Of a stretch of DNA of 64,000 bases, positions 12,118 through 23,420 are shown piece after piece. Each line of letters opens with the position of its first letter. Within the stretch, counting starts at the first letter, position 1. The position numbers were made by a program, and so were the translations under genes. Below the pieces are notes generated by a model that ran no database searches, was not told the DNA's origin, and saw only the letters and a list, made by a program, of their open reading frames with translations. The DNA is taken from contig OZ007571.1 in assembly GCA_963931925.1 (NCBI GenBank), positions 35,258,233 to 35,322,232 of the forward strand, given 5' to 3'. This DNA is from Onchidella celtica (Eukaryota > Mollusca > Gastropoda > Systellommatophora > Onchidiidae).

Positions 12118-14279
12118 CTGCGGAAAACAAAACAAAACAAAATAAAAAAAAATTAATATTGAAACTATATGCAAACGGCGCCATGGCCAAACACAAAAGC
12201 CACTAACAAAATTTTTTTTTTCTTAATGAACTTTTTTTCTTAAATAACAACAGTGACTGCTATTGAGTTTCAGTGGATTAATGTGCACTCCATGTTTGAC
12301 TTTCTGTCAATTAGACAGCTACCACCTTTTCCTACTTTCCTCCCATTTACCACAGATCTTGTGATAGATTTTTCCAAATGTATGTAATTATCCAAACAAC
12401 ATGATTTTATACTGTTGCTGACTGTGGTAACAGCAACAACCGGGATGCTTAAGCATTGCATCATTATTAAGATTTCATGAACTCTGTAAGCCTCAAACTA
12501 TCTGGTTTCTAGACGGGAGGTTGGCTGTCCACTTATTTTGTTGGCTATCAATCTACTTGCGAGAAATTATTTGTGGTGCGAAATATCGAAAGTGGGAGGA
12601 TTATTTATTCAAAATTAGGTATAAACTTTCACAATACTGGGAATATTACCGACCGCCAAAATGTGTTACTAAACAAGTACTGCATGATTACATAATAGCC
12701 TCAACACTGTAACTGTTCCTAATGAATTAAATCAATGATATAAATTATGTTGGAAAATTTTATATTTCTGCACCTATCCATTTTACACTTTGTAGCTTTC
12801 TATTTTCAGTATTAAACTGCACAGGAGACAAATTGCCCTGAATGCCAAAAATAATACACATTATATGTACACATAACCAGAAATAGCATGCACTAGCAGT
12901 ATTCTTTGATCTAATAATGAATCAAAATTGTTGTCTGGAACATCAGGGTTATTGGAGTTTTCTCGATCAAACCATCTTCACCCTTCAATTATAAAAGTAC
13001 ATGTCTGATACAGGTGCTTTGTATACTAAACAGTTTATGAATTAGTCAGTAAAGACTGCATTTGCTATGCATAATTTGGAATGAATTAACAGAGAACAGT
13101 CTCAGTATATGAGCTCGAATTTACTTGCACTGCAGCAAGATGTTACCAATGTGACATGATAAACCAACCTTTAATAGTTTAAAACAAAGATGAAATACAG
13201 CATTTAGTTTAGAGTTATTCAAAGCACATTTTGAAACAAATCTGTAACATATTTTTCTTAAAGTGAGTTTTCTTTATTCACCATGAACATTTCTTCTTTT
13301 TTTTTTTATCAGTTTCACACTGCATTATGTTTCAATTTCTTGTATCACGATAAAATTTAACCATTCCTATATTTTTATCACTAAACTGTTTTAAATTTGC
13401 CAGTAAAACTGATTTTTGGTGAATTTTTTAAAACTGGTCACCTGTATTTTACACAGTTAATTCCCTCTGCTTAGTTCTAAGGTTGGTGTTCTTTGGGAAG
13501 GCTGGTACTGAATGGGCTCATGGGGATGTAAAAATGAGGGGAGACAGTATACCTACTGAACTGGCAACAAAGATGCCAGACAGTGACTGCTGCAGCATTT
13601 TCTTTTGTTTAAACCACTTACCCTATCATCTTCTCACCTTTCCATGGGCCATTATGATTATGTCATGGACACTCACTCATTTTTTTTTTCCCAACCTGAT
13701 TCCGATCTTGTAATTGGATGGAAACGGGGTCACCATCAGTAAAAAACAACAACAAAAAAGAAAAAAACGTATCAGTATCGATATGAAGGCCGAGATCTGT
13801 TGTCCATTTGATATTGCACTGAACAATATGACATGTTAACAAGGACAGCAAAAAAAACCAAAAGAAAACAGTGGCCTTGCCATTTGGAAGGGGATGAGTT
13901 ACACAACTTTAGTTGGGCACATGTAAAAATTTCACGTTCTACGTGTTAATCGCCGAGCTGCACATTCACCATGAAAACATCCATCTAGAGGACCAACTTG
14001 CCAGTGGGGGCTCCAACACCCCAGCCACCTCCTAAAATGTGTCCTTGCATTGTCCCTATCGTATGACTCAAATGGAACTCCTCCCTCTCTTCCTTTGTTA
14101 TTTGCCCTCTTCACTAGATTAGTGAGACCTTGGGTATATATAATGCAACATTTTCAGCAAAGCATTGAACCTCACTGTGACCAATTCCACTATTATGACT
14201 ATATAAACAGAAACAAATTTGTGCCATTTAGGTAAAGAGTCCTGTACGTCCCAATCACCCAGTCAATCCATCACACCAA
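12118..14279. other. Non-coding: intron or upstream region of ADP-ribosyltransferase-like gene
   Basis: The first bases (12118-12160, minus strand) are the acceptor and polypyrimidine tract of an intron. Beyond that I see no exon. Frames at 12270-12464, 12521-12712, 13483-13713 and 13932-14114 have no recognisable motifs. T-rich runs at about 13300 and 13681. A small block around 14100-14240 ('agtgagacctygggtata') recurs loosely at 2760-2870. Confidence 0.4.
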
Positions 14280-14465
14280 ACTTATTCCAAATCCTGTCCC
14301 AGATCCCTAACCCTTCAAACCGTCTCTTTCCCCTCCCTAACCTTACATAGCCCTAACCCTGTTCATATTCATATATCCTTAACTCTAACCCTACCTAGTA
14401 CCCTTTCAATCAGAAAAAGAAAAGAAAATCTGTAAAGAATTGTATGGGCTCTATGTGTCTGGGAC
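14280..14465. repeat. Pyrimidine-rich repeat with CCCTAA-like stretches, copy 1
   Basis: Contains several ccctaaccct-like blocks. It ends in an A-rich block and 'aatctgtaaagaattgtatgggct'. A diverged copy lies at 42585-42715 with the same order of blocks (ccctaac..., ttcaaccct..., 'gaaaatctgaaagaat...'). The unit is irregular, so it is not a true telomeric array. It forms the left flank of the transposon that begins at 14470. Confidence 0.4.
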
Positions 14466-15153
14466 ATATCGTCGGCCGGCTGATGAAACCGTGAATTCCA
14501 CAAAATGCATCAAGTGACTTTTTTTTCAAAAAGTTATGGTAAATACACAGAGACACATTCCTGTTTGACCCCTGGTGTAAGTTTTTTACTGTAATTAAAG
14601 TTGTTGCGTAATAAAGAAATCGTGAATAATCCTCAATCCTTCAAACCGGTCCAATGAAACCGTGAATTCAACATGTTGTTGTATTCACGACTTGATCAGA
14701 GGGCTTTTGTTCATGGGCGACTGGGCACGGTCGTGAAAACCACACCGTCGCTTGTCATCGATGACTGACTGACAATTTAAATAGTCACAGGTGGCCCTTT
14801 CCTGTGATCAAAGACGTCCGCCCGATAGGGTGTGGCTTGTTTCATTGTTGTAAGTATTAGCCACGAGACATATGGCCGTGAAAACCATATTGGCGCTTGT
14901 CCCCGATGGGAATAATCCGTCTAACAATAGTATTGTTATAACGCGTCAGTTACGGTCATCAAAGACGTCCGTCGGTAAAGGTGTTCCATCATGTAACTTT
15001 TCGATTGCTCCTAATTCACATTCATAATTTTATTTTTAATTTCTTGAATTTCCCCCGAGCTCGGACAGACGTGCTCGTAGGCACAGCGTTTTTCGGTTTT
15101 TCTAATCAACTGTAACACTGACGCTTTGGACACCACAGATATCCAAGTAAAAG

Positions 15154-15611
15154 GTGAGTTTGCATTTTTTTTTTCTTAAAAAGATTTCAAAAAGTGCTCA
15201 ATATAGCAACTAATTTAAAAACAAAATCATTGAAAATGTGATGCGAATATCATGTAATGTTCCATCAATTAAACTGTTCATAATTAACCATTAAACACTG
15301 CTCTTGCCATACAAAATTGAAAAAGAAAAAGTTGATATGCATCAATATAGTAATATGTCTGTCACTGTATGTATGATGTAAGGGTATGCAGTGTCTTCCT
15401 ATGTGTGTGTGTGCGAGCGTGTGTGAATATGCATATGTGTGTGTGTGTTTGTGTGTGAATATGTGTGTGTGTGTGTGTGTGATGTTTCACATGATAGTGT
15501 TTCTATTCTCACCTCTCCTTTCATCTGGGCGAATGACTGTGTAGAGATATATATGAAAACGCAAATGAGACACAAGTATAATGAACTTTCTTTGTGTCTA
15601 TGATTCCACAG
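15154..15611 (+). other. Probable 5' UTR intron of the transposase gene
   Basis: A consensus donor (AAAAG then GTGAGT, intron from 15154) and an acceptor preceded by a T-rich run (ccacag ending 15611) bracket about 458 bases of AT-rich and GT-repeat sequence (15401-15480). The ATG at 15618 follows seven bases after the acceptor. Inferred from consensus sites only. Confidence 0.5.
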
Positions 15612-15617
15612 GGCATC

Positions 15618-17893
15618 ATGGAGCCTTACTCACGAGGCAAACGGATCCTAAATTTGGCTTTGAAAAATAAAGTCCCACTTCAACCCACGAATCCAAACAC
15701 CCAGAACAAGGCAGACACTGGTTGTCAAAACCAGTCATGTTCCTCTGTCAGAATCTGAAGAGTCCACCCTGCTAAGAGACGTCAGCCTTACAGCCTTCAG
15801 TGACGTTGCGGACTGTTCCATTACCTCTCTTGATGGCTCCTTCATCAATGCACTTTCTCTTTCTGTAGTGCATAGCCATCCTTTGGTCACATCTTCTCCA
15901 AAGAACAAAGGACATCCCCATAATGAGTCTAAAGATAGACAAGACTTGGAGTCTCACTTACCAGAAGATGAAGTACCACCACTGCCAGACTCCATTGTCC
16001 AACCAGTTCAAGAGACATTGTTGGCAACGTCGTCCAACTCACATGCTGCCGCTGCCTTGATAGAAAAGGATAATTCAAACCAACCACTTATTGCCGCTAC
16101 GCCGATTCCAGAAGCTGATTCTGCCTTTCCTTCCTGTGAGGCAGACACAGGGACACCCAATGACCTGCCCATTGATCCCACCATTGCTCCTGTAGTTTCA
16201 GAGCCCCAGATTGAGGAACATTCTGTAGTGAATACCTCACAGGCATTCAAAAGGAAGGGACCAGACAACTGGAAGCAAAACGCCAGGAAAAGGCTTCGTG
16301 AAAGTGGTCAGGAGTACACGGCAGCTGATGGGACAGTAAAGACTGCTAAAGAACTGAAACGTCGTTGTGACTGCTCACCTAAACGGACACAATGCCATGC
16401 TTTGACCGAGAACGATCGGAAAAAGATTTTTGATTATGTGTGGAGCCTTACATGGGACATGCGCAAGTCGTACCTAAAGGGACTGTTGGAAAAAAAACAG
16501 CCGGCACGGAGGTACTCCAAAGGTGAAACAGCAAGCCGCAAATCCTTCACCTGGATCTACAATTTGAAGAAAGATGAACAGAACATTCGCGTCTGCAGAG
16601 TTATGTTCCTCAACACAACAGGCTTGACGCAACACTTCGTGCAGAGCGTCATAGAAGAACCAGTAACCGACGTCAAACCCAGAAACCCGCATTATTCGAG
16701 AGGAGAACAAGCAAAACAGTTCATGGGCGACTTTCTGGACACTTTATCAAAGTTGCCTTCACATTACTGCCGCCAGACATCGGGGAAGCAGTATCTGGAG
16801 CCATGCTTTCGCAGCCTTGCTGATCTCCATCGTTGCTACGAACAGGCCTGCTCTGCAAAGGGGGGACATGCTTTGGCTGCCAAAGCTTTAAAGGAAATGT
16901 TGGAGGCCAAAAATGTTTCGATCTTCAAGCCCAAGAAAGATCGCTGTGACCTATGCATGAGCTTTGAATCTGGAAATGTTGGCAAAGAGGAATGGGAGGC
17001 ACACATGTCTGCCAAAAAGAGAGCCGAGAAAGAAAAGGTCTGTGACAAAGACTTAGCTTTGAAAGATGAAAACATTGCCGTTATCTGTATGGATCTTCAA
17101 GGTGTTTTGTTGGCGCCTGCTATAAATGCGTCTTCCTCTTACTTTAAGACGAAGTTGTCTGTACACAACTTTACGATCTTCAATATGGCCGGCTACTCGT
17201 AATGCTGTATTCTATGTTTGGCACGAGGCTGAAGGTGGTCTCAGTGCAAATGAGTTTACAACCTGCATGGTGGATTACTTGTCCACACACTGTGCTCATC
17301 TTCAAAAAGTGATCATGTACAGCGATGGGTGCGTGTATCAAAACAAGAATTCAACCCTGTCCAGTGCTCTCAGTGTTTTTTCTGCCCAAAACGATGTTCA
17401 AATTGAACACAAGTATTTAGTGAAGGGCCACACACACATGGAAGTGGACAGCATGCACAGTGTAATTGAACGCAGGCTTAAGAACACACAGATCTTTGGT
17501 CCAATGGACTATTTCACTATCTTCCGGACTGCTCGGATTACTCCAAGGCCATATGTAGTGAAAGAAGTAGACTATGCATTCTTTCGGGACTATGAACAAG
17601 TTGCCAGCCAGAAGTCGATCAGACCAGGACGGGCAAAGGGAGACCCAACAGTGAATGACATCCGCTCCCTTCGATACACCCCTAAAGGAGAAATTCTATA
17701 CCAACTGACATTTGATCAGGAATGGGAGTTGTTGCCCAAAACAAGGGGTCAAACAGAAGGTGTCAGGGAAGCACCTAGGCTCTACACTTCCAGACGCAAA
17801 ATCACTAAAAGAAAGTATGATGACCTACAAAGTCTGAAATCTGCAATACCCAAAGACTACCATGACTTTTACAACAACCTTTTACATCATTAA
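15618..17893 (+). pseudogene. DDE transposase (DUF7869-like), two frameshifts
   Basis: Reading starts at the ATG at 15618 (MEPYSRGKR...), changes frame near 15750, continues to about 17195 and changes frame again to a stop at 17891-17893. Without the shifts it would be about 750 residues. Order: polar N-terminus; basic segment near 16250-16330 (RKGPDNWKQNARKRLRESG); Cys-rich RRCDCS near 16363; a helical region; CDLCMSF (16950); then the catalytic core, with ICMDLQG (17086), YFKTKLSVHNFTIF (17140), YVWHEAEGGLSANEF (17210), YSDGCVYQNKN (17322) and KGHTHMEVDSMHSVIE (17424). D of MDLQ, D of YSDG and E of HSVIE are my candidates for the DDE triad. The core resembles the domain called DUF7869 in animal proteins (recalled, not searched). 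The second shift is at an extra base around 17187-17200, where the core is otherwise continuous. Probably inactive as it stands. Confidence 0.8.
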
Positions 17894-17999
17894 CGCACGT
17901 TTTCTCACAAAGAGCAAAGTGAAGTAGCTTAAACAACGTTAAAAATGCTGTTTGATCAGCATGTTTGGTGGGTAGAAATCGTTAACGGTACTCACGTTC

Positions 18000-18160
18000 T
18001 TCTATTCCCATATTTTTATGGTTTATGTACTTTGTTAGAGTGTGTGTGTGTGTGTGTGTAATAGAGAGAGAGGGGGGGGCGGGGAGATGGAGAGAAGGAA
18101 CGAGAGAGGAGTGTGTGTGTCTGTGTGTGAGAGAGAGTGAGTGAGTGAATGAATGAGTGC
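18000..18160. repeat. GT/GA-rich simple repeat
   Basis: (GT)n at about 18040-18058, then GA- and G-rich purine tract, then GT again and (GAGT)n to about 18160. Lies in the 3' UTR of the transposase gene inside the transposon. The minus-strand frame through it (17982-18185, His/Thr-rich) is an artefact of the repeat. Confidence 0.8.
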
Positions 18161-18736
18161 GTGTGTACAATTTAGTGTTTCCCAAGTTTTAATGATTCCA
18201 TTTTCCACATTATTTGGCCCACAATAAAGCGGATTTAGTAATTTATTTCTTGAAAAACTACGTTTTTGTGTTGTTGTTTTTTTTTGCTATTTAAAAAAAA
18301 AGTGTTACCCTCTTTTGTTATGTGTCTCGTTATGTATGCAAAAGAAAACTGCTGTCTTATGCCAGTACTGCTGAAAAGCCAACTGACGACCATGGTATAT
18401 TATCGTGAATCCAACAGACCATAGACCGATTGTCGTCTGATGAAACCGTGAATTCCACCACTTGGGGAATTCACGACTTCATCAGCCGGATTTTGATGTG
18501 ATGAAATCGTTAATCCCACATTTCTAAAAAACTGTTACAATATTCAATAAAAATGTATATGTAGAGGGTGTATTAAATCGAAACAAACAACTTATAATCG
18601 TTTTTTGCTCAATTATAACGCGAGGAGAATGTTTAAACGTTTTTTTGTCTCTCCTGAAAAATTTGTCTAATGTGGGATTCACGGTTTCATCAGCTGGTCG
18701 ACGATATGGTACTCTTTCTAAAAAGAAATTTTGAGA

Positions 18737-18960
18737 CAGCCTGTAAAGAACTGCAAGAGTTTCAACAGACTGGGACATATGTAACTCTTTCTGCCTTTCT
18801 TTTAGATCCAGATGATCTATGTCTAGCAATAGCAGATGCATGGTAACCTGTTCATTATGTTCAGTTGAAAATGAAAGTTTCATTAGCGTGGGTGCCAGCA
18901 ACAGAGCTGTCTGAAACCTGAAAATCACTTTGACCAAATCAGCCAAACCTGAAGTCGCAG
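18737..18960 (-). other. Possible coding exon or remnant next to the transposon
   Basis: On the minus strand an acceptor-like cttcag near 18960 is followed by a frame reading ADLVKVIFRFQTALLLAP, a Leu-rich segment, then LKERQKELHMSQSVETLAVL and LYRLSQ before the frame enters the transposon end at 18703. The composition is protein-like, but no donor is certain and no family is recognised. If it is a host exon, the transposon sits immediately downstream of it. It could equally be a chance frame. Confidence 0.25.
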
Positions 18961-19366
18961 GTACTGAACAACGCAGTGATAAAACAACAGACCTACCAAC
19001 TAAATGACACCTAAATCGTGTATACCAATGCTATACAAGGGCAATTTTCAAATATATATCAGAGAACAAAACACTTTACGTGTCATAATAATGTACTACA
19101 GTTACTAAGTATTTGTGCACACCTGTAACCTTCCTTGTTCATGTAAAATGTGTGTGACTGCAGCAGTTTTTGTTCTATAGGATGAATATTATTTCCTACA
19201 TAATTTTGAATGTGGGAAAAATTTCTCCAATAAATTTATAAAACCTATCACAAACACACAACGGAAAATACATGTAGCTACTGCTTTGTGCGTGTTTATT
19301 AATATTATTTGTGTCTCTTGAGCCAATAAAATAGACCCTATTGTCTCCCTTTCAATTCAACACCGC

Positions 19367-19508
19367 TAAGCTGGGTTTTCCTTTGCACGGAAATGGAAAC
19401 AGCAACGGAAACGTTAAAAACCCGTCAAGTAGTGACACAGAACTGCATGTACACGTACTACATGGAGGTTTGACGTTTTCGTTTCCGTACACATGAAAAC
19501 AAAGCTTC
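19367..19508. repeat. MITE family A, copy 2 (about 142 bp)
   Basis: Ends are imperfect inverted repeats of about 33 bp (about 26 matches): left 'aagctgggttttcctttgca' from 19367, right the inverse of 'aagctttgttttcatgtgta'. The right end matches the ends of the copy at 3624-3786. Interior non-coding, with 'aaacgtyaaaaa...caagtagtga' also shared. Confidence 0.6.
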
Positions 19509-20554
19509 AGTAGTATGCCGTTGCTTGACTCGCACTGCTTACGGCCCCCGTGGTTATAATAGAAGCGTCAGACCTATAGGCCTCACTCACGCTTGCTGTA
19601 AGTACCGTTTATTGGACTGAAAGAAGTGAAATCCTGCTATGCCAATGATATTGATGCCGGAAAACGAAAAAAGTAGAACAATCTGAGGCCTTTGTAAACT
19701 ATGCTAAAGCCTCCGTCATCGGTTTGATCTAGTAACAAATGAGTATTGGTGGGCTAGCCGTACAACGGGTATCAGTACAAATGTAGGGGGCATACTCGAC
19801 CATGAGCTAGATTCTAGGTTTTTGCGTAACAGTAGTAACACGTCAAATCAGTCCGCACAACACATTCACAGTACACGCGGAACCAAGCAACCGGGTATTC
19901 CAAACGAAAGCATCCATCGTCAATCGATGATAAACGTTTGTAGATCTACCACTGCAGGCGTCTAATGCATTAATTCTGGCGTAGGCCTGACACATGGGAC
20001 GAGGTCGGCGCAACACATGATAGACAACGACCACTTAAACGATACGCGGAACAAGCGGGTCTTGACCGGACACAATATGTGACCCTTTGACCCTTAGCTC
20101 ACTTTCAAGTTCGCGTTATTGTCAGCGCGATGAAAGGCTGCTGCTGCATGTGAAGCCTCTGATCTAAAACTGCGAATCAGCCAGAACACGACGGTAGCCC
20201 TGTGCTGACGATACGCCTTCGGACAATGTAGATGCTAAAAATAGGCCGATGTCTCGAATGCACGCTTGCGCTTTTTTGTCTTAACCAGGTTTTGTTCTTT
20301 TTTGTTTTTCAGTTCTTCACATCGCGAAACCGGAATTTTTTTTTTGGTTACCTAGCGAAACCGGAAATCCGGTATATACCGGAGGTCTGGCACCCATGCA
20401 GACATTGTAAAAAAAAACGTTTAAAATCCAATATCAATTAACACAACTAAAACCAATTATTTATAACTTCAGTAGCCCCGGTCTGGTCTCTTCACAACCA
20501 CTTTCACTACTTTCAGCAGGGCCGCAAGTGACCAATTGTGAAAACCACTGAACT
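19509..20554. other. Non-coding stretch
   Basis: No convincing exon. A short pair of 'gcgaaaccggaa' motifs lies at 20323-20366, with 'ccggaaatccggtatataccgg' around 20362-20383, a partly palindromic run. The sequence 19540-20220 is less AT-rich than its surroundings and has several CG dinucleotides, which could mark a promoter region, but no gene start is recognised. Confidence 0.35.
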
Positions 20555-21140
20555 CCATCCGAAGCCAAATGAAGCATGCAGCTCATCGGTTTAGCCCATA
20601 TACACCATGCTGTGTGTATCTCTTATATACCACGTAATATGATGACAAATATTTCCAAAGCATTTTAAAGGAATTCAGATATGAAATTTTCTTCACCTGA
20701 AGCCAAGCAAAGGGTGTAGCTCATGGGTATAGGCCCACATACACTATATTGTGCGTATCTCTTATGGTGACAAATACATTCATTAATTTCAAAGCATTTT
20801 AAAGGAATTCAGATATGAAATTTTCTTCATATAAATGTAATTTATTTATTGAGTTCTTTCAAAGAACATAACAGAAAAAGAACATAAGGCCTACCTTATT
20901 TTGCACACTTGAAACAGGATGGATGAATTTTCCATGTTACTTACTGCCACCATCCAAAAAGCTCACAAATACAACAGCTGTAGCATCATCCATGGAAATA
21001 CTGCAAATTATTAATAATCTGTCCCTCTTTATATGTTCGTTCAGTTGTGGATGGGTGAATTGTCCATGTTACTGCCAAAATCAAAAAAGCTCACAAATGC
21101 AAGAGTTATTGCATCACCCATGAAAATGCTGCAAAATAAT
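20555..21140. repeat. Two adjacent tandem duplications
   Basis: A unit of about 135 bp at 20560-20695 is repeated at 20699-20827: both halves contain 'gaagccaa', 'cayatacac', 'gtgtatctctta' and an identical 'attcagatatgaaattttct'. A second pair follows, with a unit of about 125 bp at 20918-21015 and 21045-21140, both containing 'tccatgttact' and 'aaaagctcacaaat'. This second pair begins close to the degraded hAT-like element. Confidence 0.65.
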
Positions 21141-21449
21141 TTCTCCCTCAAGCATGTTCAAATACAAATGTAGGCACAGTCCATGATCTTTTATGGTCTT
21201 TCCTGAACTGTTCTTTGTCATTACTTACAAAATACTCCACAGCCCGGGAAATCAACTGTTCAAGAGTTCAGTTTGTAAGAGATCCACACAAAAGGTTCAC
21301 AAATTCATACACTCAGGTAAAAATAAATAGATTGTCCATTGTCAGAAAATTCTTGAAATTTAGTTTAAGCCACAACACTGTTGGAATGAACTTTCCTTCT
21401 TTTGCATGGTAACTCTTGGATTGATGGAACAGATTATTAATTTTTCCTT

Positions 21450-23420
21450 TCTCAACTTTCCTGAGGTGTTTCCCAGGTCTTTTTTTTTTTTTTTTTGGTT
21501 TGAAGTGCCATTCTTTTGGCTGCAGTTGCAGAGTTCAACTTATAGTCTGCAGACAGTTTTGCTTTTTCTTCTTTCTCAAACATTCTAAAAGAACTCCTTA
21601 CATTCCTGCATAACTGACGACAGATTGGTGAAGTCAGTACATCCTGTCTATGAAAGTATTCCACAGCATTTCAAATCGTTTTACGTGCCATTATCTCACA
21701 TTTTACTTGCTGGATGCTATTCAGAGTTGGTACTGTCAGACTTGCAGTTTGCTTTGAGATAATTCTGGTCACAACTGAAAATGTGTTTTCAACTTGGATC
21801 CCATGGAAAACTGTAATTAAAGCATGTGCCACTTTGCAGAGTTTAGGGTCTGTGGACGCAAGTTTCTTCTAGCACCACCATGCTGGCATTTGTCCCCTAG
21901 CTTTTCTAAATGTGTACTTACCACAGTGTGATTAGGTAGGGTCCAAAGCTGACAGTGATTCTAAGGTGGTGTTGGTGTGAAGCAGTCTTTCTTTCAGTTT
22001 GATGCCAGCTTTTACAAAGGAGTCCAGGACCTTCATAAGAAATTCCTTGAGGACAATGATCGACTTGTTGGGATGGCCGATATAAATAAAACGAAGCAGA
22101 TGATTTTCTACATTTGTTACATCAATTGCCAACAGATTTGCGGTCGTCTTTTCAGATTTGATGAAACACTGATAGAATTTCTTTAAGGCAACTTGCTGCA
22201 GATCGTGGAATCTGTGCATCATGGTTGCTTTGTCTGGAAAATGCACACGTACCACTTCATAATATCTAAAATTGCTATATAAATTTCAAACTACAGCTCT
22301 GTCTCTTCACTTTTGAAAAAAAGTTTGGGAAATAATTCTTTTTCTTTTTTTTCTTGTCTCTCCTTCAGCTTTTCACTCGGAATGTCACTAATTTCTTATA
22401 TTATCAACTTCCTCTTGTCAGCTGGTGCAACACCCTTTTTCTCTAGAATTTCCTTTACTACAGGCTGATAAGCCTGAATGTTAGTCTGTCCAACTCCAAG
22501 GCAGGAAAAAAAACAACAACATATGCATCAAACATTCTCTGGCTGTCCAGAGCTCCGCCATAACTTGAAAGCCACCTTGTGCTTGAAAATAGCTGAGGCA
22601 TGGTATATAGAATGTTTAAAATACAACAGATTTCTTTCAGAAAGGTTTATGTTCTCTGCACCAATGTGTAAACCTTCAAAAAAAGTTTCCAAATATATCC
22701 TTCAAATGGAGCACAAAATTCCTTTGCAACATCATTCATATGATGACATGAATCACCGTCAATATTCAGCAAATGCAGTGCCTTTTCCTTTCTGATTCTT
22801 GTTTCTACATCTGATATTTGTTCGCGCATTACTGCACGAGACAAATACAGATCATTGGTTACAAACTGACAGACTAAGGTTTTGCTGGTTAATTCATTAT
22901 CAAGCATGATAAGGCGAATGTTTTCATACCGATCAAATACAAACCGAACACGTGGACAGCGGTAGTGTGGTCATCGTACAGCGGCAAGGGTCACTGACCC
23001 CAGATAAGATTCTCTGTGAGTAAGGTCACTGACCGGACAGTGGGCTTTAAGCCGTAGCGCGCAGGGTGAGCCTTCATCATATAAAAAAATCAAACTTACT
23101 TGTTGTCCTGCAGAGCTTCCAATGGTGTTGTTGGCTTTCTGTGCCTGAAGTCTCCCTGCATGTACTTCAGACTACAGGTGCTCCTTCAAGGTGGATTTTC
23201 CCCTGCCACCATAGTTCAGAACAGCATGACACAGCACACTTGACAAACTACTTTCCTGGGAACCTTATTTTCAGAATATCATCACCTATCTTGAAATTCC
23301 ATTGTTTCACTTGTACCAAGCCATTGAAAATTCCACTTTTTAATTTTTGCGTCAAATTGTCGGGCACCTGTGTCCTGGCCCTTTTTCGGAATCGTGAAAC
23401 CCATAATGAACATCTGTGAA
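21450..23420 (-). pseudogene. Degraded hAT-like transposase with N-terminal zinc finger
   Basis: Pieces of one protein follow in order on the minus strand, separated by stops and frameshifts. From 23420 to 23080: FDAKIKKWNFQWL, then a broken C..C...G+..L..H...H zinc-finger-like stretch. From 22920 to 22640: TSKTLVCQFVTNDLYLS and NIDGDSCHHMNDVAKEF. From 22255 to 21930: MHRFHDLQQVALKKFYQCF, then IDVTNVENHL and ending LESLSALDP. From 21850 to 21460: VFHGIQVENTFSVV, then NSIQQVKCEIMAR, AVEYFHRQDVL and CRQLCRNVRSSFR. The last block looks like the C-terminal dimerisation region of hAT-type transposases, and the overall pattern matches a family common in cnidarian, mollusc and fish genomes (from memory). 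Many breaks; not functional. Confidence 0.62.

Larger units (their letters stand above)
14466..18707 (+). mobile_element. DDE-type DNA transposon, 4234 bp, ATAT target duplication
   Basis: The element runs from 14470 to 18703. The ends are 33-bp inverted repeats with 30 matches, left beginning CGTCGGCCGGCTGATGAAAC and right (reverse strand) CGTCGACCAGCTGATGAAAC. Direct copies of ATAT flank it at 14466-14469 and 18704-18707. Further TGATGAAACCGTGAATTC-like motifs lie inside both ends (around 14652, 18435 and, inverted, 18465-18485), a subterminal-repeat layout. The region 14700-14990 holds an internal duplication with 'aaagacgtccg' in both halves. It carries a transposase gene with a 5' UTR intron and an AATAAA at 18223. 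Four-base duplications are known for Sola and Chapaev/Academ-type superfamilies. I cannot decide among them without comparison. The 48718-54045 element shares its terminal motif. Confidence 0.82.

Noticed and set aside
12106-12174. Hydrophobic start (MHIVSILIFF...) that looks like a signal peptide on the ADP-ribosyltransferase-like protein
   Set aside because: It is the translated polypyrimidine tract of an intron. A splice acceptor ends at 12118 and the ATG pair at 12105/12102 follows.
14280-14400. Interstitial telomere repeat (CCCTAA)n
   Set aside because: Units are irregular and mixed with other pyrimidine-rich words, and the same mix occurs at 42585. It is better explained as a dispersed repeat.
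17982-18185. His/Thr/Ser-rich minus-strand peptide
   Set aside because: Translation of the (GT)n/(GA)n repeat in the transposon 3' UTR.
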